A stretch of DNA of 61,872 bases from JBCDAP01 sp038747915 (GCA_038747915.1 JBCDJJ010000011.1:1-61872); one strand, 5' to 3'. Positions 9,997 to 19,026 are shown, counted from the stretch's first letter. The notes: a model not told the origin generated them from the sequence alone. Translations and numbers: made by a program.

Positions 9997-10869
9997 TCAT
10001 TCGCCTTGTACCTCGGCTTGGCCATCAACCTTTTCGACTTCTTCGAGCACACGCTGTATCGGAATCGCGTAGCCGATGTTTCCCAAACTCCTCAGCTTAC
10101 TGTGGTCGATCGCGACCAACAGCCCGAGTGGGCGGGGACGCTCTTGAGCGTCTGGGTTTGCCGACTCGTTGGCGGTGAGCACAACGGCTCCGGAGTCGCC
10201 CCTTCGCGCGAAGTCCATGTGTTTATCGAATGATGGAAATATCTCGATGTAGGGGGTTGCAAGTCGGCGATCCTGCTCGTTTGTCGGGGTGTACGCTGGC
10301 GCATATGCCCCAACCTCGTCATCCTTCGGGATTCGTCTCGACGCATACCCAATATTGTGCTTTGTGCGTGCTCCGCACATTTGCACTTCGACGCGATCTT
10401 CTAATCGATTGTTCTTTACGATAATGAGCTTCTCGGTTGGATACGGTTCTGAGTTGATCGGGCCGATTTCTCGGGGGAACCGCGATCGCACACGAGCGCA
10501 CCAATCGACCCGAATGAGCGCGTAGTCCATCACTACGCCGATGCGCTCGGTTGCTCCAACAACCCTGCCCACACCGCTCTTGTACGCGAACTTTGATGGC
10601 TCGCCGTCGCTCAGAGGGTTGTGCATCTTCTTTCGGCGTCGATGGATTTTGTGAACGGCACGGCCAACCCCATGGCTGGAGACAACATGCCCGCACGTTA
10701 GGATGAAGCGTTTGCCTCTTATCCGAACAATGCAACCAAGCGTTCCAAAGTTAATCTTTTTTGGCTTCGATGTGTGTTGAAATCCGATGGGGTCACCGGG
10801 ACGAACCGGACGCTGAAATTGACGAAGAAGCCAGACCGAAATCTGATAGATGACAGAGGATTGTGCCAA
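9997..10869 (-). CDS. Trypsin-like serine peptidase without signal peptide
   Basis: 290-aa chymotrypsin-fold protease, apparently cytosolic. The catalytic triad can be assigned: His61 in LTCGHVV, Asp115 in VVMDYALIRVD, and Ser226 in RRGDSGAVVL. The first strand is GTLGCIVRIRGKRFIL. There is no export signal and no PDZ or membrane segment, unlike DegP/HtrA proteins. The arrangement resembles NAL1-like bacterial peptidases but lacks their usual N-terminal domain; that domain may be supplied by the separate protein at 9412-9816. Base composition is lower in GC than the flanks, which suggests acquired DNA. The first codon at 10869 is accepted as start with moderate confidence, since no strong ribosome site is visible. 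Confidence 0.85.
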   Translation of the reverse strand: MAQSSVIYQISVWLLRQFQRPVRPGDPIGFQHTSKPKKINFGTLGCIVRIRGKRFILTCGHVVSSHGVGRAVHKIHRRRKKMHNPLSDGEPSKFAYKSGVGRVVGATERIGVVMDYALIRVDWCARVRSRFPREIGPINSEPYPTEKLIIVKNNRLEDRVEVQMCGARTKHNIGYASRRIPKDDEVGAYAPAYTPTNEQDRRLATPYIEIFPSFDKHMDFARRGDSGAVVLTANESANPDAQERPRPLGLLVAIDHSKLRSLGNIGYAIPIQRVLEEVEKVDGQAEVQGE

Positions 10870-10959
10870 TATGTATTGCCCTTGTGCGGATGATTGTCTT
10901 TGTGATGATCGAGAATCATACAGTGTGCTTTATGAAGGTTCTCTTTGAGAATTCCGTGA

Positions 10960-11014
10960 CTTGCGTGGTCACGCACAAAGTCGTGGTGTTATGGCACACC
11001 GTGGTGTGCGCAAG
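10960..11014. other. AT-richer intergenic palindrome upstream of the peptidase gene
   Basis: The 287-bp gap between the peptidase gene and the GyrI-like gene holds no convincing gene. Within it, GCACACC (10994-11000) and GGTGTGC (11003-11009) form a near palindrome. An outer CTTGCG/CGCAAG pair (10960-10965 and 11009-11014) partly overlaps it. It could be a terminator for the GyrI-like gene or an operator of the peptidase gene, since both read leftward. The evidence is structural only. Confidence 0.3.
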
Positions 11015-11156
11015 ACATGCCGGCGCCATTGTTCGTGGGTGCATTCGTTCGCAGGCGCGTGCCCAATGCGCGGTCGATCAGGTGAACACACAGCCCGACA
11101 CGTCGTGCCGTGCTTGAGATGTTCCTCGCGAATCCGAAGCGTCTATGGCCAGTGCC

Positions 11157-11633
11157 TTACCCCGTCACCGGCTCGCACAGCTCGGTCAGCAGTTCCTCGT
11201 CCGGCGTGTGGCCCGGGTCGTTCAGGTACCGCTCGAAGCACGGTAGCTCGAGGTTGATCGTGTGGCCGTGCCCGGGCATCCACTCGTCGACGAACCAGGC
11301 CCACGCTGCGGCGAGGTGGGCGTACGAGCCGCGGTGCGTCGCGACGGCGTACGCCCCGCCCGCGCGCATCCCCACCACAAGGCCGGACGCAGGATCGACC
11401 TCGGTCCCCGGCGGCACCACCAGGCACGCGCGAGACCGCAGCTGATCCTCCGGCGTGGCGCGCGGGTCGTCGTAGTAGATGCCGAAGGTCTCGGGCGGGC
11501 CGTGTACCAGACCGGCCGGCCCGGCGAGTTGCATCAATCGGCCGAACGCCTCGCCGATGCCGGCGTAGGGCCCGGCGTGGTCGACGCCCGCGTACGTGGC
11601 TTCGTCCATTTCACGGATCTCGATGTCCATCAT
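11157..11633 (-). CDS. GyrI-like small-molecule-binding domain protein
   Basis: Standalone SHS2/GyrI-like domain of 158 aa, related to the effector-binding module of AraC- and MerR-type regulators and to SbmC/GyrI. Family features are an early HAGPYAGIGEAFGRL, then FGIYYDDPRATPEDQLRSRACL, the strand GGAYAVATHRGSYAHLAAAW, and the characteristic ending LELPCFERYLNDPGHTPDEE. There is no DNA-binding domain, so it may bind or hydrolyse a cationic small molecule, or inhibit gyrase as SbmC does. Which of these applies is open. It reads away from the divergent uvrC. Confidence 0.88.
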   Translation of the reverse strand: MMDIEIREMDEATYAGVDHAGPYAGIGEAFGRLMQLAGPAGLVHGPPETFGIYYDDPRATPEDQLRSRACLVVPPGTEVDPASGLVVGMRAGGAYAVATHRGSYAHLAAAWAWFVDEWMPGHGHTINLELPCFERYLNDPGHTPDEELLTELCEPVTG

Positions 11634-11749
11634 GGTGGTGTCCTCGCTCAGCGCTGCGATTGCTCCGCCACAGTATCCACGGGCCTAGGCTCTTCCGCGA
11701 GCCGCCTGGCTCGACCAATGTTCAGGCTTCTGTGGGATCATCCGAGCAC

Positions 11750-13096
11750 ATGCAAGACCGGCTGGCGGCGCTCTCCGCCAAGGCACGTGCGCTGCCTCGT
11801 GTGCCCGGCGTCTATCTCATGAAGGATGAGCGGGGCGTGGTGCTCTATGTCGGCAAGGCCTCGTGCCTGCCCGACCGCGTGTCGTCCTACTTCGTCCCCT
11901 CCGCCGACCTCGGCCCCAAGAAGCAACAGATGCTTCCCCTCATCCACGACTTCGAGATCCTCGAGTGTGAGGGCGAGTGGGAGGCCCTGCTCACCGAGAA
12001 CCGGCTGATCAAGGACATCCACCCGCGCTTCAACACCCGTCTCGTTGACGACAAGTCGTTCCCGTACCTCGTGATCACCCGCAACGAAGACTTCCCGCGC
12101 GTGTTCGTCACTCGCAACCCGCAGGGCCTCGAAGAGGGTGGGCAGGTTCGGCACATGAAGGGCGCCAAGGTCGTCGGGCCGTTCACCAACGCCGGCGCGC
12201 TCCGCGAGGCGGTCCAGATCCTGCAGCGGGTCTTCAAGTTCCGCACCTGCAAGCTCGACATCGTCGCCGACGATCCCAAGAACCGCTTCTTTCGCCCCTG
12301 CATCCTCTACAACATCGGCCAATGCACCGCCCCGTGCGCCGACAAGATCAGCGCCACTCTCTACGGCCAGGATATCGACCGCTTCACCAAGTTCCTCGGC
12401 TCGAAGCGCTCCGCCATGCTCCGCGAGATGCGCGCCGAGATGGAGGAGGCGTCGACCAAGCTCCGCTTCGAGCAAGCAGCGGTGCTCCGCGACCAGATCC
12501 GTGCGATCGAGAAGCTCGACGAACGTGCTACCACCCGCGACGGGTGGCAGCCGGAGCAAGAGATCGGGTGGGTCGACCCCGAAAAAGGTATCCGCTCGCT
12601 CCAGAAGACCCTCGGGCTCGACGAGCCGCCGCGATGCATCGAGGGCATCGATATCGCCCACCTTCAGGGCGGTGAGACCGTCGGGTCCAAGGTCTGCTTC
12701 GTCGACGGCAAACCGCTCAAGGCGCAGTACCGCCGGTACAAAATCAAAACCGCTGACAACGACGACTACACATCGATCCGCGAGGTTGTCAGCCGTCGGT
12801 ACCGCGAGGCCGGCGAGGGGCACGAGCTCTACCCCGAGGTCATCCTGATCGATGGTGGTCTTGGCCAGCTCCACGCCGCGCTCGACGCGTTCGGTGCTCT
12901 CGATGTCCCGCCGCCCATGGTCATCTCCCTCGCCAAGAAGGAAGAGCTGATCTATGTGCAGCAGCGTGCTCAGCCGATCCGGCTCGGCCGTGAGAACCTT
13001 GGCCTGAAGCTCTGTCAGCAGGTCCGCGACGAGGCTCACCGCTTCGCCCAGCACTACCACCACATCCTGCGGCGCAAGGCGACGCTCGGGGAGTAG
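11750..13096 (+). CDS. uvrC: Excinuclease subunit C, short form without the C-terminal helix-hairpin-helix domain
   Basis: Nucleotide excision repair nuclease making the two incisions around a UvrAB-marked lesion. The GIY-YIG domain is at about 19-100 (GVYLMKDERGVVLYVGKA). A cysteine cluster follows (CKL...CILYNIGQCTAPC), then a UVR motif (LRFEQAAVLRDQIRAIEKL, about 240-260), and the RNase H-like 5'-incision domain with GIDIAHLQGGETV, RRYKIKTADNDDYTSI, VILIDGGLGQLHAA and RDEAHRFAQHYH. The putative metal ligands and catalytic His are all present. At 448 aa it ends just after this domain, whereas the usual protein of about 600 aa continues into tandem helix-hairpin-helix motifs. The ATG at 11750 matches the family N-terminus. 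Confidence 0.93.
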   Translation: MQDRLAALSAKARALPRVPGVYLMKDERGVVLYVGKASCLPDRVSSYFVPSADLGPKKQQMLPLIHDFEILECEGEWEALLTENRLIKDIHPRFNTRLVDDKSFPYLVITRNEDFPRVFVTRNPQGLEEGGQVRHMKGAKVVGPFTNAGALREAVQILQRVFKFRTCKLDIVADDPKNRFFRPCILYNIGQCTAPCADKISATLYGQDIDRFTKFLGSKRSAMLREMRAEMEEASTKLRFEQAAVLRDQIRAIEKLDERATTRDGWQPEQEIGWVDPEKGIRSLQKTLGLDEPPRCIEGIDIAHLQGGETVGSKVCFVDGKPLKAQYRRYKIKTADNDDYTSIREVVSRRYREAGEGHELYPEVILIDGGLGQLHAALDAFGALDVPPPMVISLAKKEELIYVQQRAQPIRLGRENLGLKLCQQVRDEAHRFAQHYHHILRRKATLGE

Positions 13097-13122
13097 CTCG
13101 GCTCGCGCGGTACGCTCTCACG

Positions 13123-13581
13123 ATGCATCGTGTTCTCGCTGTGCTGGTGCCGCTCGCGATCTGCCTGGGTGCGTGCGCCTCGCCCGAAGACCACCCACAG
13201 GTTCTGTTCCGCGCGGTCCGCGTCGATGTCTCCCCCACCGAGCCCCTCGCACGGGCCTACGTGCGGGCGATCCCGGTGGTCACCAACGAGCTCCCGCTCC
13301 CGGTGACGGCCGAGACGCTCGAAGAAGCAGCAGCGACCGCGGAGACACCCGTCGGCTTCACCGGTGCTGACGGTACGGTCGCCCTCGGCCTGTACCCGGA
13401 GTTGCCGTACATCGTCGAGGTGCTCCCACCGATCACGAGCGACCTGGCCGCCCGATCCCGAGAGGGTGGTGTTGGCCGGTGGTCCTGGCGCTACGAGCCG
13501 GGTACCGGCGAGATCGCCTCGACCGCGGTCGGCGACGCGAACGACGGGTCCGTCCAGCTCGAGCTGGTCGAGCCACGATAG
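13123..13581 (+). CDS. Hypothetical lipoprotein
   Basis: 152-aa predicted lipoprotein. It has a short signal peptide (MHRVLAVLVPLAICLGAC) with lipobox LGAC at 15-18. The mature part has no recognisable family. A stretch like GADGTVALGLYPELPYIVEVLPP suggests a small beta-sandwich (carboxypeptidase-regulatory-like) domain, but that is only a guess. It follows uvrC by 26 bp and could share its transcript. Confidence 0.6.
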   Translation: MHRVLAVLVPLAICLGACASPEDHPQVLFRAVRVDVSPTEPLARAYVRAIPVVTNELPLPVTAETLEEAAATAETPVGFTGADGTVALGLYPELPYIVEVLPPITSDLAARSREGGVGRWSWRYEPGTGEIASTAVGDANDGSVQLELVEPR

Positions 13582-13693
13582 ACACCCCCGAGATTGCAGA
13601 TCACACCACAGGTTCGTATTGTGGCCGGTCTTTTCCACGGCCCCGGCGACGCGCCGCGGCCCGGAATCACCAGGTGGCACAGAGGCGGCGGCG

Positions 13694-16480
13694 ATGGCAG
13701 CAATCACATCCGACGGTCACGCCTTCACGGTCGACGGCCGGCGGATCTGGCTCGTCTCGGGCACGGTGCGTGCGACGAGCACGCCCGCGGCCCAGTGGCC
13801 GGCGCTGCTCGCGGCGGCGAAACAGGCGGGCCTGAACACCGTCGAGGTCCCGCTCGTCTGGGCGCACCACGAGCCCGCGCAGGGCACGTTCGACTTTGCG
13901 ACCGACCGCGATGTCGCGGTCTTCGTGGCGATGGCTGATGACGCGGACCTCCGCGTCGTGCTCCGCCTGGGTCCCTTCATCGGCGAGGGCCATGACTTCG
14001 GCGGCCTGCCCGCGTGGATGATCCCCGTGTGCGAGGGCCGCGTCCGCAGCACGCACCCCGAGTTCCTGGCGCGCGTGAGCGCCCTTTTCACCGCGTACGG
14101 TCAGCAGCTGCGCAAGCTGCAGGCCACCGGTGCCTTCAGCAGCACCGGCCCGATCGTCGGGGTGCAGATCGAGCACGAGTTCTTCTGCGAGGACGATGCG
14201 CTCGGGGCGGACTACCTCGGCGCGCTCTTCCGCTTCACCCGCGAAGCGGGCTTCAACGTGCCCATCCTCACCCGGAACAATCACTTCGCGTCCGCCGAGG
14301 GCGCGATCGACACATGGTCCGGCGCGACCGACCTGCACGCGCTCACCCGTCAGCTGCGTGCTGTCGATGACACCAACCCCCGCATCGTGCAGGGCCTGCT
14401 GAGCGGTGCCAACGATGCGTGGGGCCACCCGCCGCGATCGCATCGCGAGCCCAACGATGTCGTCCGCTCGATCGCCGAGGCGCTCTCCGCTGGTGGTCAG
14501 ATCAACCTGGCCACCTTCGCGCCCGGCCTGCGCACGGGCTTCGACGGCGGGCGACTGGAGGGCGCCCCCGATCTCTTCGCGGCCAGCACGCCCGACGCCT
14601 CCGCTGCCATTCAGCCCTCGGGCGAGCGATCGGACATGTACCGGGCCGTCCGCCGCATCACAACGTTTGCCTCGAGCTTCGAGCGGGTCTTTGCGAATCT
14701 CGACCCCGATCAGTTGCCCGCGATGATCGCGCCGAGCGAGCTCGCGCCGACCATCCTCGATGAGCACACCGGGCGCGCGGCGCCGCGTCGACCCTCCGCG
14801 GGCGCGCGACTCGGGGCGGTCCACGCGACCGGTGCGCAGGGGCAGGTCGTCTTCGTCTTCGCCGAGCACGCGGCCAAGGGTCGCCTCCGCACGGCCATCC
14901 TGCTGCCCGATGGGTCGGATGTGCCGGTCGAGATCGGTGATCTGCCGGTGGGGTGGGTGCTCATCGATGCTCACCTCGGCGGTCGTCGTCGCCTCGACGT
15001 GTGCTCGCTCAACGCGTTCGCACTCGTTGGCGATGTGCTGGTGCTCTTCGGGCCACCCGGCGCCGAGTCGTTGATCTCCATCAACGGCTCGTCCTTCGAA
15101 CCGACCGTGCCCAAGGGGAAGACGCCGCTCATTGAGACCCACGAGGGCGTCACCGTCGCGATCGTCAACGAGGAGCACATCGACACGGTGCTCCCGCTCA
15201 CCGATCGTGTGCTGTTCCATGTCGAGCGCGTGGAGTTCGACGGCACGGTGATCGGGACCTCGGATGCGTTTGCGTTGCTGCGTTCCGGCGAGCGTGCCGA
15301 TGTCGAGGCGGAATCGCCCAAGCGTGCGCCCTCGCCGCCGGCGATCGAGGCGTGGTCGCGCGCCCCGCTGGACGGCTGGGCGGACGGGACGAGCGACCGC
15401 TACGCCCTCATCGAGGGGCCGAGCTCGCTCGAGCGCCTCGGCGCTCCGCAGGGGTACGCCTGGTTCCGTGTGCGCTTCAAGGCGAGTGCGACAAAGCGCT
15501 CCAAGCTCACGCTCGACGAGTCGGCCGACCGTGCCTCGCTCTTCCTTGATGGCGAGCCGATCGGTGTGGTCGGCCTTGGCCCGGGCGCGACCGTCGAGGT
15601 CCCTGCTCGCTCGATCAAGAAGGGCGAGCGAACGCTCGTGGCCCTGGTCGACAACCTGGGCCGCGATGCGCACGGCTCGGATGCAGCGGCACCGAAGGGC
15701 CTGTTCGGCCATGTCTACGTGCCCGCACCGGTCAAGGGGACACCGGCCCTCGAGGAAGGCGATCCGATCGAGCCGCTCGAGAAGTTCGCGCCCGTGTTCG
15801 GTCTGCACACCGGCGACATGACCGATGCGCGCCGTCTCACGTGGACGGTCACGCACCGTCGCAAGTCGCCGCTGGTGCTCCGTGTGCGCGATCTGCCGTG
15901 CTCGGCGGTGATCGTGGTGAACGGTGAGCCGATCCGACTCATCGAGCCCCATTCTGCGCGCACGGTGCTGCTCGACTCCGAGGCGCTCACCCGCGGGAAG
16001 AACGTGATCCAGGTGGCGGTTGTCGGCGATGCGACGGAGTTCGAGAAGCCGGTGCGCGAGGCGTGCATGCTGTACGAGGGGGCCGAGTCGGTGACCGATG
16101 GTGGGCAGTGGGCCTTCGGACGGTGGGAGATGCCGGATGACCGGTCGTTCGAGGAGGTCGCCAAGAGCACGCTCACGGGGTCGAAGGCTGCGGAGTTCAC
16201 GGGTCGCCCGTGCTGGTGGCGGTGCGCGTTCACGCCGCGGCGGACCATGCGGGCGCTCTACGCCGATCTGTCGGGGCTCTCGAAGGGGCAGCTGTTCTTA
16301 AACGGGACCAACATCTGCCGGTACTTCGTGCAGACCGCCGAGCGTGAGGCCGTGCCGCCGATGGTCAAGTACCTGTTGCCCGGCTCACTCCTCAAGCCGG
16401 GCGAGGCGAACACGCTGATGTTATTCGACGAGCACGGCTTTGCGCCCACGAAGGCGAAGCTGACCTACGCCGCGCCCTGA
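13694..16480 (+). CDS. Glycoside hydrolase family 35-like protein (beta-galactosidase fold), probably altered active site
   Basis: 928-aa protein resembling GH35 beta-galactosidases. The N-terminal barrel has VSGTVRATSTPAAQWPALLA, GLNTVEVPLVWAHHEPAQG and the acid/base loop GPIVGVQIEHEFF (E160/E162, family form QxENEYG). Later comes GGQINLATFAPGLRTGF, matching the family SxNLYMFHGGTNFG. The segment that normally supplies the nucleophile (MVxEFWxGWFxxWG) reads IVQGLLSGANDAWG, with no Glu at the expected place. The C-terminal two thirds consist of beta-rich domains (about 400-928) typical of the family. No signal peptide is seen. It may be a pseudo-enzyme, a carbohydrate-binding protein, or use a different residue. 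The ATG at 13694 is chosen because homology-like sequence starts there. Confidence 0.8.
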   Translation: MAAITSDGHAFTVDGRRIWLVSGTVRATSTPAAQWPALLAAAKQAGLNTVEVPLVWAHHEPAQGTFDFATDRDVAVFVAMADDADLRVVLRLGPFIGEGHDFGGLPAWMIPVCEGRVRSTHPEFLARVSALFTAYGQQLRKLQATGAFSSTGPIVGVQIEHEFFCEDDALGADYLGALFRFTREAGFNVPILTRNNHFASAEGAIDTWSGATDLHALTRQLRAVDDTNPRIVQGLLSGANDAWGHPPRSHREPNDVVRSIAEALSAGGQINLATFAPGLRTGFDGGRLEGAPDLFAASTPDASAAIQPSGERSDMYRAVRRITTFASSFERVFANLDPDQLPAMIAPSELAPTILDEHTGRAAPRRPSAGARLGAVHATGAQGQVVFVFAEHAAKGRLRTAILLPDGSDVPVEIGDLPVGWVLIDAHLGGRRRLDVCSLNAFALVGDVLVLFGPPGAESLISINGSSFEPTVPKGKTPLIETHEGVTVAIVNEEHIDTVLPLTDRVLFHVERVEFDGTVIGTSDAFALLRSGERADVEAESPKRAPSPPAIEAWSRAPLDGWADGTSDRYALIEGPSSLERLGAPQGYAWFRVRFKASATKRSKLTLDESADRASLFLDGEPIGVVGLGPGATVEVPARSIKKGERTLVALVDNLGRDAHGSDAAAPKGLFGHVYVPAPVKGTPALEEGDPIEPLEKFAPVFGLHTGDMTDARRLTWTVTHRRKSPLVLRVRDLPCSAVIVVNGEPIRLIEPHSARTVLLDSEALTRGKNVIQVAVVGDATEFEKPVREACMLYEGAESVTDGGQWAFGRWEMPDDRSFEEVAKSTLTGSKAAEFTGRPCWWRCAFTPRRTMRALYADLSGLSKGQLFLNGTNICRYFVQTAEREAVPPMVKYLLPGSLLKPGEANTLMLFDEHGFAPTKAKLTYAAP

Positions 16481-16495
16481 ACGGGGCGGTGTTGT

Positions 16496-17719
16496 TCACC
16501 CGGGGTCGAGCCGATCATAGAACACGAGCCGGCGTGCGCCGCGGGTGGCTTCGATGGCGATGCCACCGACGACCGCTGCGAGGGCGACATCGGCCTCGAT
16601 GGTCGCGGCGCCGAAGAGGAGGACGCACGCGAGGAGCTGGGCGATGCCGCCACCGGCATCGAGCGGGCGGGCCGCATCGAGCGCGGGTCGCGGGCGATGT
16701 GTTCGGAAGAGCATCCACGCGCCCCACCAGGCGACCCACCGGCCATCCGATGACCAGATGAGCGCGAGGACCGCGAGCCAGGCGAGGGTTCCGCCGGTGA
16801 ACGCGGTCGTGAGATCGATCATCGAGACCAGCAGCCCGGTCGCACCGGGCGCGAGAACATGGCGGGCCAGCCACCCAGCGGCACGCTGCAGCCGCCGGTG
16901 GAGAGCCGCGCTCGTCGCCCCGATGCTGAGCATCAACCCGGCGCAGGCTGCGACACCGACGCCGACGCCCATGGCGCTGCTACTCATCACCGCGCCGAGC
17001 ACGAGCGCCCACCCCACCGCACAGGCCACCACGCAGGTGAGACGTGTGGCGGGCGGCACCGAGCCGGCCACACCGGGGATCGCGAACACCAGCGCCGCGG
17101 ACAGGGCCGCGCCGCCACGCAGATTCAGGCCTGCCATCGCGATGACCAGCGCCGGCACCAGCGCGATCAAGAGCGAGCACACGCCGACACCGAACACGCC
17201 GAGCCCCAGGGCCCCGAACGCGCGCTGGTGGGCCCGCCACCCGCTGAGGCGGCGCGGCAGGATCGTGGCGGCTCCGCACCCGAGGAGCAGTGCCCCCGCA
17301 CCGAGCACCACGCCGCGCACCGCATCGGTGTGCGCACGCTCGGCCCGCGTGAGCGCCTCCTCGAGCGGCGCGCGTTCTTCCGCTCGGGTGATGTGCATCT
17401 CCTCGATGGCGACCGGCGAGACCCCCGCGACACGGAGGGCACCGGCGCGCCGCTCGGTTTCGGCGTCGTGGTCGTCAAGGGCCGCGGCCTCGGCGGCGCC
17501 GCCGAGGTAGATGGTTCGGTCGATGGCCGGCGCCGCGTTGCCGAGGACGGTGTGGCCGAGCAGGAGCCCGGCCAGCGCACCACCGAGGAGCGCCGCGGTC
17601 CGCTCGCCGCCCGGCGCCGCCCGGCGCACCAGCACCGCACCGGCGATCGCAACGAGCACGACGACGATGGCCCACAGGGCGATCGCGAGTTCGGGTCGAT
17701 CGGCGAGTGTGTCGATCAT
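16496..17719 (-). CDS. Multi-pass membrane protein of unknown function
   Basis: 407 aa, not recognised. About nine hydrophobic segments can be counted (near 12-33, 40-60, 135-155, 170-190, 192-212, 215-265, 285-310, 312-330, 360-395). Between segments 2 and 3 lies a cytoplasmic or periplasmic stretch (about 72-125) with a heptad-like charged helix (MHITRAEERAPLEEALTRAE). The overall look is of a large Ala/Gly/Leu-rich transporter-like protein. It is convergent with the GH35-like gene (15-bp gap) and divergent from lgt (38-bp gap), so it shares a compact promoter region with lgt. Confidence 0.65.
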   Translation of the reverse strand: MIDTLADRPELAIALWAIVVVLVAIAGAVLVRRAAPGGERTAALLGGALAGLLLGHTVLGNAAPAIDRTIYLGGAAEAAALDDHDAETERRAGALRVAGVSPVAIEEMHITRAEERAPLEEALTRAERAHTDAVRGVVLGAGALLLGCGAATILPRRLSGWRAHQRAFGALGLGVFGVGVCSLLIALVPALVIAMAGLNLRGGAALSAALVFAIPGVAGSVPPATRLTCVVACAVGWALVLGAVMSSSAMGVGVGVAACAGLMLSIGATSAALHRRLQRAAGWLARHVLAPGATGLLVSMIDLTTAFTGGTLAWLAVLALIWSSDGRWVAWWGAWMLFRTHRPRPALDAARPLDAGGGIAQLLACVLLFGAATIEADVALAAVVGGIAIEATRGARRLVFYDRLDPG

Positions 17720-17757
17720 CGTGCGGGTCTCTGCGCCGGAGCGGTACGATCGCGCAC

Positions 17758-18924
17758 ATGGTCGACCTTGTGGCTTCGCTCGTGGCCCCGTCCCTGCTCG
17801 TGCTCGGCGATGTGGCGTCGGCTGCGACGCTCGGGGTGAGTGTGGATGGGGCGTGGGTGCATCAGATCGATCCGATCGTGGTGCGGCTTGGGCCGGTCCC
17901 GGTGCGGTGGTACGGGCTGAGCTACATCCTGGGCTTTGCGGTGTGCTGGGTGGCGCTCATGGTGATGGGCAAGCGGGGGTGGATCGCGTTCAAGGGTGAG
18001 CAGATCGGGGACTTGATGTTCCTGATGCTGTTCGGCGTGTTCATCGGGGGGCGGCTCGGGTATGTGTTGTTCTACCGTCCTTCGCTGCTCTGGACATTCG
18101 AGGCCGAGCTGCCGTTCTGGGGTCTGCTGGCGATCAACCAGGGCGGGATGGCAAGCCACGGCGGGATGATCGGCGTGTTGGTGGCCACGTGGTGGTTCGC
18201 GCGGCGGAACACACTCCCCACGACGCATGTGATGGACGCGATCGTGCTGGTCGCGCCGATCGGGCTGTTCTTTGGCCGGGTGGCGAACTTCATCAACGGC
18301 GAGCTGCTCGGTGGGATCGTCGCGAGGGCGGGTGAGCGGGCGCCGGGGTGGGCGGTGCGGTACCCGCAGGAGCTGTTCGAGCGGTTCGAGGAGGGCGCGG
18401 CGCTCATGACACCCGAGCACCGGGGCGGCCTCGACGGGTTGCTCTGGCACCAGGCGAGTCAGGTGGGCCCCATCCCGCTCGATGCGGATCCGGAGGACGT
18501 GCGCGCGGTGGGTGCCGAGGTGGCCATCTCGGCGATCCGCGCCGGTGATGCCCAGCTCGCGGCGGAGCTCGGGCAGTACCTGACGGCGCGGCACCCGAGC
18601 CAGCTCTACCAAGCACTGGCGGAGGGTGTGGTGACGCTCGCGGTGGTATGGGCGATTGCGCGCACGCCGCGCCGGCCCGGTCTGCTCGCGGGGTGGTTCT
18701 TGATCGTGTACGGGGTCGGGCGTGTAGCGACGGAGTTCTTCCGGTTGCCCGATGCGCACTTCGGCGCAGCGGCGCGGTTCGCGGGGCTGTCGCGCGGGCA
18801 ATGGCTCAGCGTGGTGATGGTGGCCGCAGGGGTGGCGCTCGTGGCGACGGTGTCGCGGCGTGTGTCGGAGCCGCGGGCGGGCGGGTGGCTGCGCCGGGCG
18901 GGGCACCGTACCGACGCCGAGTGA
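17758..18924 (+). CDS. lgt: Prolipoprotein diacylglyceryl transferase
   Basis: Inner-membrane enzyme transferring diacylglycerol from phosphatidylglycerol to the lipobox cysteine, the first step of lipoprotein maturation. Family marks are VRWYGLSYILGF, the conserved GGRLGYVLFY, NQGGMASHGGMIG with the essential His, and the signature GRVANFINGELLG. The C-terminal family segment HPSQLYQALAEG is followed by two more membrane helices. At 388 aa it is longer than most bacterial Lgt (about 260-330). The extra length comes mainly from a soluble insert of about 70-80 residues between the signature and HPSQLYQ (about 185-280). The ATG at 17758 gives the best N-terminus. Confidence 0.95.
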   Translation: MVDLVASLVAPSLLVLGDVASAATLGVSVDGAWVHQIDPIVVRLGPVPVRWYGLSYILGFAVCWVALMVMGKRGWIAFKGEQIGDLMFLMLFGVFIGGRLGYVLFYRPSLLWTFEAELPFWGLLAINQGGMASHGGMIGVLVATWWFARRNTLPTTHVMDAIVLVAPIGLFFGRVANFINGELLGGIVARAGERAPGWAVRYPQELFERFEEGAALMTPEHRGGLDGLLWHQASQVGPIPLDADPEDVRAVGAEVAISAIRAGDAQLAAELGQYLTARHPSQLYQALAEGVVTLAVVWAIARTPRRPGLLAGWFLIVYGVGRVATEFFRLPDAHFGAAARFAGLSRGQWLSVVMVAAGVALVATVSRRVSEPRAGGWLRRAGHRTDAE

Positions 18925-19026
18925 GGTTCTCCCTGCGGGTCACCACCGAGGATGCGTCAAGACGGACTCTGTGAAGTCGTCGCGGAACCGTGAATGGGAT
19001 CAATCACTCGAATCTCGGTGGCCTTC

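Noticed and set aside
10863..11117. Plus-strand short frame upstream of the peptidase gene
   Set aside because: No ribosome site or family; cysteine- and valine-rich chance translation, overlaps the palindrome.
9412..11156. The AT-richer patch as a prophage, integrative element or insertion sequence
   Set aside because: No integrase, transposase, terminal inverted repeats or attachment duplication could be found at its edges.
13667..15952. 761-codon minus-strand open frame opposite the GH35-like gene
   Set aside because: Low-complexity Arg/His/Glu-rich translation; the plus strand has GH35 features.
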